A stretch of DNA of 64,000 bases, taken from the NCBI GenBank assembly GCA_031213475.1, contig JARUPZ010000019.1, positions 1,476,940 through 1,540,939 of the forward strand, read 5' to 3'. The notes under the pieces are model-generated. The model saw only the letters and a program-made list of their open reading frames with translations, made no database searches and was not told where the DNA came from. Below, in pieces: positions 43,310 to 55,430 of this stretch. The stretch is from Nereocystis luetkeana (Eukaryota; Sar; Phaeophyceae; Laminariales; Laminariaceae). The position numbers were made by a program, and so were the translations under genes. The number at the start of each line of letters is the position of its first letter. Position 1 is the first letter of the stretch.

Positions 43310-46300
43310 ATGTCCCTCTACAGCCTCGCCACCGACTTGTTCGCGGATATCGATAAAGTTAGAGCTGCAGCGGCCGACCCCATCACCCCCTCTAAGAAGG
43401 AGCAGCCGCGACTGGTAGATGACGAGCCAGGCGACCAACTCCATCTTACTAGCGGAGTAGGGCTGCCGCAACCTCGAGACAGACGGCAGAATGACAAGAC
43501 CGAACAAACATCGACACTGGAGCTGCTGGAGGGTTGCTTGCATGACATTCACGAGGTACGATACATTTACCTGATCCAATACAGCGAAGGTCCCAGCCTC
43601 TAAACTGTAGAACGTACCGCATACATAGAGCTAACATTGAGCTATAAATATGAACGTGTATGTGGTTGGCGAGAGTCAGCTTGTGATAAGGTTACGGCCT
43701 GGATCCAAGATCGCTAAAACATGATGCCCGTGTGACATGTCGCTTCGATATACTACGCGATGAGTTAATAATTAGTTGTTCGACCCACTGATACAGTAAT
43801 AGATCTACAGTATAGCCCCCTGGAACTCGGACTTTGTCCCTCACAGTAACTTGTTTCAATTCGCTTTCAGATCCGCTGCGGAGCCAGACCCACACCTACG
43901 GTCCAGACGAAACACAGCTGGTAAGCAAGTAGAACCGTCGATTGGACGGATCTTCCATGGAGGCGTGTGGTCGATAGTGAATTGTTACAAAAGGTTTTGT
44001 GCTTGGCGCCTGGAGCCGACCCTCGGACCCGAATCCCAACCCTAACCCTATGGTAGTGCTATGCTAGGCTTGGTAAGACTCTAGATTGACTCGGCCGGCT
44101 TGGATGCTGTGCTTGGAAATACTCTAGGTTTTCGGATGCTGCGGCTGGGAAATATCCTACGTCTACGTTGATTGAGCCGCATATAGTATACCCTTGGCCA
44201 ATCAGAGTACCTAAATAGCTACCTTAGAAATATTCACTATCAACCCCTTGATTACTACTGCTTCCATGTGATTTATAGTATTATGCGCTATGCGGAAATG
44301 CAACAACAACTCGCGGCGTTCTCGTCAACGCTCACGCGGAATTGTAGTGATTCACTCGGGTAAGGGTGGTGCATGTCGGATTGTCGTGCTCTTCGTACGG
44401 TTTCTGTTATTTAGTAATGTATCATACATACATGGTGGTCAGGTTGAAGATTAATAGTACCCTGTCCGCCCGGAAGTTTCGAGACCGTTGGGGTACTAAT
44501 ATTAACACCCAAATGGTCCTTACATTATTGTGCAGTGAGGTTTACTGCAACCGGCACCGTTCAAGGAGCACTGTATTTCACAATCAGCCACGGATAGGCA
44601 CGACGCTTCGCCGCATTCGCTGTTTTTTTTTCTTCGTGCCCCCGACATTTTCCCCCTCGTGATGGGGCCTTCCCGTGCGCGATTGCAAGCGAGTCCATGC
44701 CAATGATTGACGCCTCAATGAAGCCTTCCCATACGAACACATACACGCCGGCTGTCCCCCAAACCCTTACCGAGAGCAGCGAAGGGCAATGGTGTCCACT
44801 CGGCGACAGCGACGGTACATCCTCGTCATCATGTTCTGAGTCACTCCACACAGGGCGCGAGCTGATCGACCAGGACAGCAATGCCGAAGGTGGTACTGGC
44901 AGTACCGTAGACCAAGCAAGTGATGAAGGTATCTGTGTCGTCGCTAATGGGGGCGGGAAAAAGGCCGCCATTAACTCGTTTGTTGCAGTCCCCATGACAG
45001 AACTGCGGTCTTCGAGTGGATGGCAAAATTCAGGATCTGGAACGACGACGACGACCTGTAATTCAACGATTTCTTCCTATCAGAGTGGCATGACCGACGA
45101 ATCGCGGGGACATGCATCTCCACGTTTGTTGCCGAGCAATAAATACTCCGCAACTAACCAATGTGGGAGTGGTAGGGTCCTTGAAATATCACGAGTCATA
45201 TCGATAGGGCGTGATACTAACCGGCGTGTCCCGTAGCTCAAAGCTGAAGAACTACAAGACGAACGCTAATTTCCTGGCGATGAGATCCACACGTTTCGCC
45301 TAAACTCCGGCTTCTAAGCACCATTTTTGTAAAGCACCTGCCAGGCCAACCTTCAACACCGTTGTTGTTCTTCCGAGTATTTCAAGTATGCCTGCACACC
45401 AATTGCTGCCGACGACCATCTGTCTGTCCTTGCCAGGCGCGGAAAAACCTTACTGTATCGGCACTGATGCCGCCGCTACTGATAGCTATGCCGACTTCGA
45501 ACGCGAGATCACCGAGTGGAGTACATCACCAGCGGGGATGGGAGCGTGCCAGCGTGCTCGTACCGACAAGGCCGCGCATTTGTCCGCAAAGTGAGCTATC
45601 ATCGCCCATTCCGGGGTAACCCGAAGTAAGGTAGCCAAATGCAAAGTAACCAAACACAAAGGAGCCGAATCTAAAAGTAACCAAATGTAAAGTAACCAAT
45701 GTAAAGTAGCCAAACGTATAGTCACCAGGCGTATAGAAACCAAATCTACAGCAGGTGGGATAACCTGCGGTTGGAGCCCATGTCGTACAATTTGCTTTTG
45801 ACAGTATTCGACGTTCTCAAGGGTGAAGTGCGATGAGGCGTCAAAAATGCCGGGCCTAGAGCGGAACGAAGTGTTCGGGGCGCGCAAGCCAGGTGGCACT
45901 TTTGCCTGAAGAAAAGAGAATATCAGGCAGATCACAGCCTACAGCTTTACAATTGCTCCATATTTTTGTTGCAAAACCTGAAACAAGTTCGGCATCGTTT
46001 TTGTGCGAAACGCCTGAGCGTTCGTACGCTGTTAGAGTTTTGCTTCGCTTTCCACGATCAACTCGGCTTTCGTGCGATATCCGCGACGACACCCACCCCT
46101 GCCGCCATCCTTGTACGCCTTTCCTCCTCCGGCTTCCGGGTTCTTGTAATCAATCGATCGTACTGAAGGTACCTATGCCGAAAGCTGGATGCCATGCCGT
46201 CTTCAGCAGTCGTGTGCCACCTGCGACGGGAAGTCGTTCGACGGATAGACCTCCTGGCCACCGGAGCAGGCCCACACGTCGAAGGCGAACAAAACAAAGT

Positions 46301-47339
46301 GATCACAACACGAAAGTCGCATCGCGGACGCAACAACTTCGCTTCGAGTGGTGATGGTGATCACCAGGCCGTGGGTCGTCGCGCCGACGACAACGTCCCG
46401 CCTCTGCTCGTGAGCAGCCCGGACGCTTCTGAGTCGTTACATGGCCGAGTCACTCCTTCTCGGGGACCTCCAACCATCCGAGAAAGTGTTGATGCTGTGA
46501 GCGTGGATCCAACACGGCAATCTTCAGGAAATTCTATTCAGGCCGGCCGACAGTTTCCCGGCTTGAAAGGTGTCGGCCCCGCGCCTAGCTGTGGCGGTTT
46601 GTACACGACAGCAACAAAATTACCGGGAGGGGAACCTGAGGCTGGTGGGAGAATTGGGGGAGACTTGCCATCATCGTGTTTAAAGCGCGTGGCACGGCTG
46701 TTTCCACCTGTCCGTTTGGACAAAGGAGGCGTATCCTCGCCTGAACCAACCGGAGGACCACGGGCCAGGGCGGTGCGATGTTTGCTGCGGGCTGACGGTG
46801 GCGAAAGTCTCCCGCCCTCGGCTGGGGAGGGTATTCGGCCTCCGGGGAAGATAGAAATAGCAGAACTCGAAGCGGCAGGCCATGGCAACATCGAGCGGTT
46901 TTGGACTTGTACTGTTTGTCGCGAGACAAACGGGGAGGGCAGAGCATCGTGCACAGTCTGTGGGAAGCGTCAACATGGCCGATGTGTCGCCCAGGCGCAC
47001 TTAGATGTAATAGCAGAGAAGAGAGACCCTGGGGTTGTCAAAGGACAGCCTAAAAGTGTGAATTTGCGACAACAGCGGCCAGAAAATAGACAGGAGAGTG
47101 TCCGTTTTGTACGATCTAGCGGCATTACTTCACGGCCGGGTAGGCAGACGGGAGTAACTTCAGGTGGCGTCTCAGGAAGAATAGGTAGTGTGAGGGACAC
47201 AACAAGAAAAATTGGCGAGCCCTACGACGCTTCTTCCTTTGCTAAAATGAGGCGGGAAACCGAACCCGCTGTGAGGGCAAGGCTTGGTCTGACCGGCGAA
47301 ATTAAGTCCCTTCTCTCGGCGATTCGGCGAAATGGTTGA
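43310..47339 (+). CDS. RanBP2-type zinc finger protein, largely disordered (5 exons)
   Basis: Exons 43310-43555, 43871-43920, 44690-45171, 45437-45590 and 46169-47339 join in phase with GT-AG introns to give 700 residues. The N-terminus (MSLYSLATDLFADIDKVR) is probably helical. Most of the rest is Ser/Thr/Gly-rich and likely disordered. Residues 556-575 form a canonical RanBP2 finger, W-x-C-x2-C-x3-N-x6-C-x2-C (WTCTVCRETN then GEGRASCTVC), with cysteines at 558, 561, 572 and 575. Such fingers bind ubiquitin, Ran or single-stranded RNA. Which applies here cannot be told. The C-terminal 120 residues are basic (RPENRQ, TTRKIGEPYD) and end SLLSAIRRNG. The acceptor at 46168 lacks a strong adjacent pyrimidine tract and was chosen because it alone keeps phase. 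No orthologue was recognised. Confidence 0.7.
45623..45750. repeat. Degenerate ~17-bp minisatellite
   Basis: About eight imperfect units of AAGTAACCAAATGTA type, lying in intron 4 of the RanBP2-type gene. Confidence 0.65.
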
Positions 47340-47519
47340 TTTTCTGTACGTGTGAGCAGTCGGTAACAGAAAACTCTATAAAGTTGAGCGGAAAGCGGGG
47401 TGGACATATTGACGCAAGTCACACGCCCAATAATTGTAGAGAAACAAATGCGCCCCTAATAGTGACATTTTAGCGTATGATGCGCTTGCGAAGGTACGGC
47501 ATCTTCATCGCTACGTGGT

Positions 47520-48418
47520 ATGGCAGAAAACGACGACTGCTGGTCACGCGTTCGGATATTTTTATGTCCTATGGACAGTTGTCAAAGTTTCGAGACACTC
47601 CAGCAAGCCGACGCGATCGCTGACGATCAATGTAAACGGCAGCGGGAAGTCCCCCTGTGCAATTTTCGGGCTGTCAGAACTACGCACACGGAGAAAGCCA
47701 GAAATAAAGTAAAACAACAGGTTCGCATCCCGCCATCGTTTTGCACCCATATATTGCTGGTACCTGGAGGCGAGGGCCCTTGTTTCGTAAAGATGCAGTG
47801 GCGGGTACTGAACGCTTGAAAAAAGTGCGTTCCAATCAAGCCCCACCCGGCACTGCATTGCCAAACACCTGCAATGGACCAAGAAACACACCCGTCCGGT
47901 CCCAGCCCCGTACCGTACACAATTGCCCTCGCCTGTAGATCCTCAGACCCGAAACATACACCAAGTGGCAAAAACATAACGTTTGAGCATTGCAGCGGTC
48001 GGGCTGACCTCTCTTTCGTATTCTCCAAAATTGGCACGGGGAATGGTTAGAGGCGTGCAACACGTCTAGTTGCTGACGCGGATGGCGTCGTGCATCGTCA
48101 ATAGAGTAAAGATAACTCCCAACTCGACGCCTCCATGATGTTTGTAGGCCCGACACTACTGTATAGCCCCCCACTATCAAGGCCGTCAATCCGTAGACTC
48201 CAGGCCGTTTCAGTGTCCAACCATCAAGGTTCTAGCGGTCCTCACAGCGGAAGTAAGCCGCTGTGTACATCAGTCGCCAACCACCAAGATTTTATCGAAC
48301 CGACGGGGCAGCGGAGGAAAACTGCGCCAACCAAAACAAAACCAGGACCAAACTGCCTTACAAAAAAATAAAATCAAAGTATTTACACGAGTCGTAGTGA
48401 GGTTTTGTGGGCACGAAG
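47520..48418 (+). CDS. Candidate two-exon gene start, unrecognised
   Basis: Exon 1 (47520-47720) starts with ATG and ends at a GT donor. It encodes 67 residues including FLCPMDSCQSFETLQQADAI, a Cys-containing segment of no known class. Exon 2 (48214-48418) follows a TTTCAG acceptor, stays open in the required phase for 68 codons (KILSNRRGSGGKLRQPKQNQ in the middle), and ends at a strong GAAG/GTGAGT donor. A 25-base C run follows in the presumed next intron. Later exons were not found. The model rests on splice signals and phase only. Confidence 0.35.
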
Positions 48419-48525
48419 GTGAGTCACCCCCCCCCCCCCCCCCCCCCCCCGCCCCTCCCCCCAAGGATCGGTACCGACGAAGCACACGCCAAGCCACCGA
48501 AACAACGTGCAATCACGTGTGAACG

Positions 48526-48672
48526 TCACGCATCGGGCTGTGTGCTGGTACCCGAACATGCCACGTACAAAGCTGCCAGGGCTACGAGCACGAGCACCGC
48601 CAGCACTGGCACGAAGGTTGATGTAGAAGCGGCCCTTCCCGTTGCGTTGCTTTTCGTGCTGAACTCTGACAT
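48526..48672 (-). CDS. Small single-span membrane protein candidate, 48 aa
   Basis: A minus-strand ATG-to-TGA frame. It has a Ser/Thr-rich head (MSEFSTKSNATGRAASTSTF), a hydrophobic span (VPVLAVLVLVALAALYVA) and a short polar tail (CSGTSTQPDA). The layout resembles a tail-anchored or signal-anchored microprotein. The opposite strand is also open here, so chance cannot be excluded. Confidence 0.3.
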   Translation of the reverse strand: MSEFSTKSNATGRAASTSTFVPVLAVLVLVALAALYVACSGTSTQPDA

Positions 48673-48995
48673 GACGGGGGCGGGTGGCAGCCAAGAGGGG
48701 GGGAAGGATGGAAGGGAAGATGGGCGAAGGCAAGTACAAGACGTTGTCAAATGATGAGGGCACTGCTGAGCGGGGCGGTCGTCCCCCTGCACAGCACCAG
48801 TAGGCCATGCATTGCCGTAGGCTGTGCTTCGGGGACGAAAACAAACTGGTGTAAGTAGCCTGGAAAAGCTGACGCTTCCGTTGGTGATGGCGGTGGTTTT
48901 TCATCAGAAAAAGCCGCTCAACCAAGGGTATATATACGGAAGACAAAAAAAAAATGAACACCCCATTTTGGTTTAGGAGTCCCAGACAGGGGGGG

Positions 48996-49200
48996 GGCGT
49001 ACTCATGTGTTGCTTGCCTGCGTCGTCTGACCGTTGACCACGCATCCCTTTCGAGACGGGGCACCGTTCCTGCTCCTAATAATAGAGACAGTTCCAACGT
49101 GTGGACGCTCATTACGTGTTTCCATATATATTACATAGAAACGTTTTGCTACTCTTATCCCCTTCCTGTTTCGCCGCCTGTGGCCACCATCTATCTCCTA
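48996..49200 (-). repeat. Repeat family R2, near full length
   Basis: A G run, then GTACTCATGTGTTGCTTGCC, TGACCGTTGACCACGCATCC, CTTTCGAGACGGGGCACCGT, CTCTTATCCCCTTCCTG and GTGGCCACCATCTATCTCC. Reverse complement of the copy at 60657-60877. Confidence 0.75.
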
Positions 49201-49871
49201 GGATAGCGATCGTTTTCTCGCTGCTATTTAGTGAGTCAAACGCCTCCATGTCACATTCGTCTGTTTGCTTCATCTCCTCTTCTAACACATTCCGTTCCTC
49301 ATAATGCTTCAGGAACATTCTTTGTGTCCTTACGGAAGTACTGGTTGTTCTATTTACAGAGAGCAACTTCAGAACCCCAAGGAATACTCTTTAGGGTGTC
49401 CAGGGCTTCGATTCTTATTTACCAAGGGATTTCGTCTCCCCGAATTCAGAAAATAAACGATGATTTCAACTTTTTCTTTTTTTTGTCGGTTTTTGTCTCT
49501 GTTATATAATGTGCATGTCGTGCCTGTCGTATCCAGTAATATGACAGGGCATTGCATTGTCTACTCTGTTTGGATCTCTGTGTCGTAGTTTGGTGACCGC
49601 TGAGCTTACATCCCGTCTCCCCGAATCCAGAAAATAAATTATCCCCCTGCTTTTTTTATTGTTGCCTGTTGGCCCTGGATTGCATCCCGGAGGGTCGCTC
49701 GCTTTTATATCAGGATTGGAAGTCGTGGTGTCTTTGTTTTTATTACGGGCGATCCGGAAATCAACCCTCGATTAGTTGATTTTATGTCGACGGTTGTTGT
49801 TACGCTTTTTCCGTAATTAAAAAAAACAAAAACAAATACAAAAAACTTGCTGACTTTTTCAGTGGGTTCAC

Positions 49872-52838
49872 CCTCGGATAACGTAGCACTCGGATAACAC
49901 TTATGTACGTCACTGGGCCTAACGAAGGGACGTGGCCACGGGCCAACATACTGTACATTTTGCACTGGAGGAGCAATCACGTCATCAGCGCAGCAACACA
50001 TTGTTAACTGGAAACCCACGAACGTGCGAACGCTCTGTTTCTGCTCGATCTCGTCCAGCTCTGGTACAGTAATGTTGTGTTACGCCGTGATCCATGCTTG
50101 TACTAGCTAGCACTAAACACAACGTTAGGATTTGACCACATGCGTACGTTATCACTCTAACATGCCCAGATCGATATCCGCAGATTTATTAACGTGATAA
50201 CATAATTTTACTGTCTACGCAGCGTTAGACATAACATACCAACATTGTGTTACCCGCAAAAGCAGAGCTACACATAACCCCCTAACACAATGTTACTATG
50301 TTGGCCAGCACTAGTAACACCTAACATTCACAGAAAACACCAAACAAAAAGTGGTGGCCAGCACTACTAACACTACCAACACTACGTAATTCGGACCCCC
50401 CGTCTGATTGCCTGAGGGTCGGATAGCGTAACATCTAACCTACGTTAGCAACGTTACAGCCTAATCAGCCGGTACGTAACATTATGTTGGGCTGTTCGCC
50501 TAAATGCGGAGTTCTCTGTAGCATAATGTCACGGCGATACGGCTGTGCTAGCTCGTGCGTGCCAGTATGCGGATCACGTTATCGATGGAAAACGTACTGG
50601 CGGGTTTCCCCTTTTTAGGCGTTTTTTTGCGGGCATCTCTCCTAAATATCCCCTGTCTCGGGGCTGAAAAATACGGATGCGTTTTTTACCGAGGATGGAA
50701 CGCTATACTCCCCTCCCGGGTATATTTTTTGTAGGTGTCCCTTCTCGGATCTTGGCGAAATTGGATAACACGGCTACCTTGTCTTACTCCGCGACACCGC
50801 CTTACCGCCAACACAGGTAACACCCGTTGAATCTCGGCAAGACTTTAAGGGTAACGTCGCAACATGACGCTGGAACGGCCTGTGAGGGTCTTAGTCCGTT
50901 GGGCTAAAGGTAAAAGGCCGACCTATCGCCTACCCAATCTAAGCCTCATAACATAAACCAGTAAAAAAACTCGAGCCCGGATTGATTAATATGGTAACAT
51001 AGTAAATAAATGCTCAAGTCAGATTTTTGCTGGCAGCTACCTATTGTTGTTGATGTTAGATAGGGGGTGTGCGTTATCTGCTAACTTGAGCTAGTGCTGT
51101 AGATAAAGTGCATACAAGCTTCCTGTAACACATTACTAACACAACGCTAAGTGTTTTGATCGATCACGTACGTTATCCGTATGGCGTATGTTATAGTAGC
51201 TTTTCGTTAACACCCTAACATTGCGTCACTCGATACGGACCGCTGCTGTGGCTGATACGGTAACACAACGTTAACCCTTTTAGGACCGCAGTCCCGTTTT
51301 GCGGCAATGTACTTATAATTTGGGTGGTGTTTCCCCCAAACGGGACCGCGGTCCTAAAGGGTTGATGTTAAGATCAAGGTCGGGACACTTTGTATCCCTC
51401 CTATTGAGTAGGTACTCGTTAGGACTCACTTGCTTTGCTTGCTTAGAGATAGAAGAAGAGCTGCAAGCTTTAATCCTTTCGTGAACGTGGAGACTGAGAG
51501 CAAGGCTCGTCCCTTGCTGCGAAAACCTCAGGTTTAACATATGAAATACGCCTCCCAAGTAGTACAAATACGATCCCAATACCTGAACCCAGGTAATTCC
51601 CGGGCTTTCAGCGTGAATCAAAGCAGTACCATAACATTACCCCACTTTGATAATCCGCATATGCAGAACTATGGGAAATTCATGGAAACTCCGATGATTC
51701 CACGAGCTAGAACATGAGTCAAGGATGCGGCTTCTCAAAACCCACTCCCATACCTCTGAACGGCAAGGTGACGAAGCCGGCAAGGTACGTCAAAAAAGAG
51801 AAAGAAAGGAAGGTCTAGTCTGAAGGGACAGGAACAGGTCATCACCACAACATTGGCGTTATATTGGCCATACCTGGTATACGTTAGCCCTCTAACTTGA
51901 GGACCAACGCCCTAACGGGCAGGGTGGGCCGAAACTGGACCAAGTACGGAGGGAAGGCCTCATAGCCTCGGTTTTTGTTAGTGGGTGAGCTCGCGCAAGT
52001 CCCACACACTACCCGGGAGAGAGGACTCTCCCGGGTGGCTATCTCCACCGCACCTGCACCTCTCGGGGGTCAGGTCGGGTCAACGTGCCCAAGCGCCAGT
52101 AGTAACAGCAGCCTGTGCTGTTGTTGCAACGGGAGCTATAGGTCAAATTGACACACGACACGGCAACGTGGAAGTGTGGTGACCCTAAGCTTTATTTTTA
52201 CCAATCCGCCGGAGGATAAAAAAAAAACAAACTAACTTGTGCTACGATAGCCACCAGCAATCCTGCTAACACACTACTACAGTAATAACTTGATGTTTTG
52301 TACTTGGTACCAAGTAAGCGTTTAATTAGCCATACCAGGTATACGCTATCCGTCTAAAGTGTGTTACGAGAGCATGTGAGAATTCCGGTGACACATTAAC
52401 ATAGCGTTACTCGCTACGGGCTGATGTCGCTAACCCGGTACGTAACATAGTGTTAACGTTTAATTGACCATGTACGTTATCCCATCCCACGTGTGTTACG
52501 ATAGTCACTACAGTAGGAATTCCGCTGACACACTCACATACACTAACATACGTAGTGTTATTCGCTATGGGCTGCCTACCCTAACACCGTGACACATATT
52601 ATATACTGCCGTCGATACGGGATCAAGGTAACACTCTAGCATAGTGTTACGCTATCGCCCGTCAATATCATAACATACTAGCAATACTCGTATGCTATCA
52701 CAACATCAGGAAAGTAGTCAACGTTGTAACGTAATGCTACGTTTTTATTCGCTGACGCCCATTAATACACTACCAGGGTATATTAATAGCATAACACAGT
52801 ACCCCACCCTGGTAAGTGCTACTGTACGTTATCCGAGG
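49872..52838. mobile_element. ~3-kb non-coding element with 14-bp terminal inverted repeats
   Basis: The left terminus CCTCGGATAACGTA (49872-49885) and right terminus TACGTTATCCGAGG (52825-52838) are perfect complements. The 2967-bp interior has a composition unlike its surroundings and is full of GTAACA/TGTTAC and GTTATCC words. Diverged copies of a 130-150 bp unit recur, with GTACGTTATCC, GTGTGTTACGATAG, GAATTCCGGTGACACA and TAACATAGCGTTACTCGC in order. Examples are near 51165, 52330 and 52475. No transposase or other protein was found. A piggyBac-like MITE (51275-51361) is inserted. No target duplication was resolved. Confidence 0.6.
51275..51361. mobile_element. MITE family M2, copy b
   Basis: An 87-bp element, CCCTTTTAGGACCGCAGTCC to GGGACCGCGGTCCTAAAGGG. 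Left flank TTAA, right flank TTGA. Nested inside the 3-kb TIR element. Confidence 0.7.
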
Positions 52839-53440
52839 TACGAATACGAATGAATGGTTTTATAAAATTATGAAGATGTCGGGAGGAGTTTTTCGGGGAA
52901 ATGAGCTGCTGCTGCTGCTGTTGTTGCTTGTGGTCAACAGCGGGGAAAGCTTGATGTTAAAAAGCAGTACCAGGTACCTCGTATTCGCACAGCAGTATGA
53001 TCATGACAAATGTCGGCGCGAAAAATCAGTTATCTATCGAAAAATACGGTCGAGACATGACATGCGTGGTATGTGGCATGGTGAAAAATTGTGACAACAA
53101 AGCAGCAATGGCAAGCGCAGCTCAAAAGCTCAAACCGTGCCCTATATCCTGGTCAACGCGATGAGCAAACTGCTACTGATTACGAAGGTTATCGTGATGA
53201 GCTCAACTTGACGTTGATCACAAAAGCGTTGATATTTGACCGTCGTCGTTTGCCGTGTCGTACTTGCCATCTACTACACTTTTGCAACAAGTGGCCGCAT
53301 AGGCATAAATAAGCTCGACAAACCCTATCGTTTCGTACGCACGTACTCGACTCCTGCGTCAAGCGGGCACCCTGTACGATATACTGAATAGTACATGCTC
53401 CATATAGTACTCGAGAAGCGCATCTTCGTACACATCATAC

Positions 53441-53619
53441 CTGCAGTGTTCTTCTTGATACCATACCGAGCGCGAAGCTGCGGTGCTGTGAGGTGATCGT
53501 CCTTGAGCTCTCCTCCCATGTGATACCGACGCCTCAAATCCGATGCACTGCAGCCATCGTCACCCATTCTTCGCTCCAGGTACAGCACACCGAAACCGAA
53601 GGCCAGGCGGGTAACTCCG
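53441..53619 (-). CDS. Internal exon of an unrecognised minus-strand gene
   Basis: An exon-like segment bounded by a TATACAG acceptor and a GCAG/GTATGA donor (one base in, one base out). It encodes 59 residues with a strongly protein-like composition: GVTRLAFGFGVLYLERRMGD, then SASDLRRRYHMGGELKDD, then LTAPQLRARYGIKKN. The tail resembles a helix-turn-helix-like arrangement, but this is only a visual impression. A possible upstream exon starts at an ATG near 53855 (MQIVMGSVANAVRYRLAGEF). Downstream exons were not found before the 3-kb TIR element. Confidence 0.5.
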
Positions 53620-54691
53620 CTGTATAGCGCTATTGCAAGCCTAGTGCGGTACGGCAGCTATCTCAAACGCAAGACAGAGCGGTCGTGAGCGACGCACCGC
53701 TTTTCGTTTCTCGATGCGGCGCAATACATTTCGTTTCACGAAAAACAGTTTCACTGGTAGGGAGCAGGAGCATTGAGCATGGCTCGTGTTGAACTCGCCG
53801 GCAAGCCTGTATCGAACGGCATTGGCAACTGAGCCCATAACTATTTGCATCACCCCTCCAGGAGATAGAGGGAATAGCTATCCGGACGCCAGTCGCCGCA
53901 GCGTTGGCTGTTCAGCAAACATGGCAAATGCTGCTCAACCGACCAACAGCAGAGCGGACCTCGTGTCGAACAGGCAAGGAGATACCGTACTGATGGCGAC
54001 ATTTATGACGATGTGACGATGTTGTCGATTTTTGTACATGTGTATAAATGAAATGCGGATGGCATCAAAACTTGCGTTGTAGGGGGTATACACCTGGTGC
54101 ATTTACCTGCGTGCCTGAGCACTGTGTATCATATTGTGTTGGCAGACAGGTTGTGTTCCCCGCGTATTCTGTATCCGGAAGCAAATACGCCTGTGTGAGA
54201 AGAGGGGTTGGTCGTCCAGAGCCATGGCAAGCGCTCGCACCCAGCAGGCTTTCCTGTTTATGCTCTGACATGCTCATTTTCCGTCACCCATTATTTACGG
54301 GTTGTACGTATGGGTCATGGGGTTGTCGAGCTACATACCTCGCACATACCAGGTATACTGCTGTAGTACAGCAGCAGTGGCAAACGCCGGATAAATAAAC
54401 ATGTGTTACGTGTTGCAGTGCTACTCGATGCATGTCTCTGCCGCGTGCCCGTACGTATAGTACTCTGCGTATACGAATATATATATATATATATATATAT
54501 GGGGGGATTGGCTACGCCGTACCATCCCGGGGCGTCGCCTGAGTTTCGTGTTTTTTGTTTCCACCCTGTATTCAACTCCTTTTGCGTGTGTTTTCATGTC
54601 ACGGATAGACTTCGGCGAAAAGCTTCGAACTACAGTATAGTTGATACCTGGTACATGCCAATACGTGCGAGCACGTATATTAAATATTTCA
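53620..54691. other. Interval between unknown gene and S repeat
   Basis: May contain the 5' end of the minus-strand gene with the exon at 53441-53619. Otherwise it has a TA microsatellite at 54478-54500 and no recognised coding sequence. Confidence 0.35.
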
Positions 54692-54880
54692 GGAGCGCTA
54701 CGTATTCGACGCGAGTTGACGAGGGGAAAAAGGGCTGAAGTCTTCTCGCGATAAAAATGCACTGTCGGACGGTAGTGGGGGGGGGGGGATTAAGAGCCTG
54801 CTACGTGACCCCAGATATGGGTAACGTCTACTGTACGAGGAGGGAGAGAAACGAAGGACGAAGAAAACAAGTGGGATCTG
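54692..54880 (+). mobile_element. SINE-like family S, copy 4 (diverged)
   Basis: Plus-strand copy: GGAGCGCTACGTATTCGACG, GAGGGGAAAAAGGGCTGAAG, TCTTCTCGCGATAAAAATGC, CCTGCTACGTGACCCCAG. It ends near an A-rich then G-rich stretch. Confidence 0.7.
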
Positions 54881-55430
54881 AGGGGGGGGGGGGGGGGGGA
54901 TGAGAACACACACCAAGCATCGTTGGTGTTTACAGCAAGCCGCCGAGGGGGCAACCTACAAGCAGCAGCATCTTGGTCTCGCCGCTAATCGGCTCGAGTG
55001 TCGGTGCGGGCTTACCATATCGCTTGAAAAAACAAACTTTTTTTACATGTATAGCAAATATTGCCCAGTCTCTATCAAGCCCCCGCGCACAGTTTATGAC
55101 AGAAGCATAACATGAACCGCATACGACTAACGTTGAAAATGTTTATCCAACGGATTTTTTTTTTGCGTTGCGAGCAAGCCATGCCCTTGTCAGTGCATCC
55201 ACCCACCAACCCACCCACCCTCACAATGTGCCTAGTGCTGTGTATGATCCCGGGTGCGGCTTTGCCTCGTATGGTATGTACCAGGCGTATTGTACCCATG
55301 CACCATGCGGATGGATGGCTGCGGTTTCTCTCCTCCAAATGGCAACGGAAGGGAAAGAGGGCGCGAGGGCCGGACTTGGAAGTGCAGTACACACCCTGCC
55401 CTTGAATGTTTTACTCATCGACCACAGAAA

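Noticed and set aside
44032..44050. CCCAACCCTAACCCTA run
   Set aside because: Only two telomere-like hexamers, inside an intron; too short to treat as a telomeric tract.
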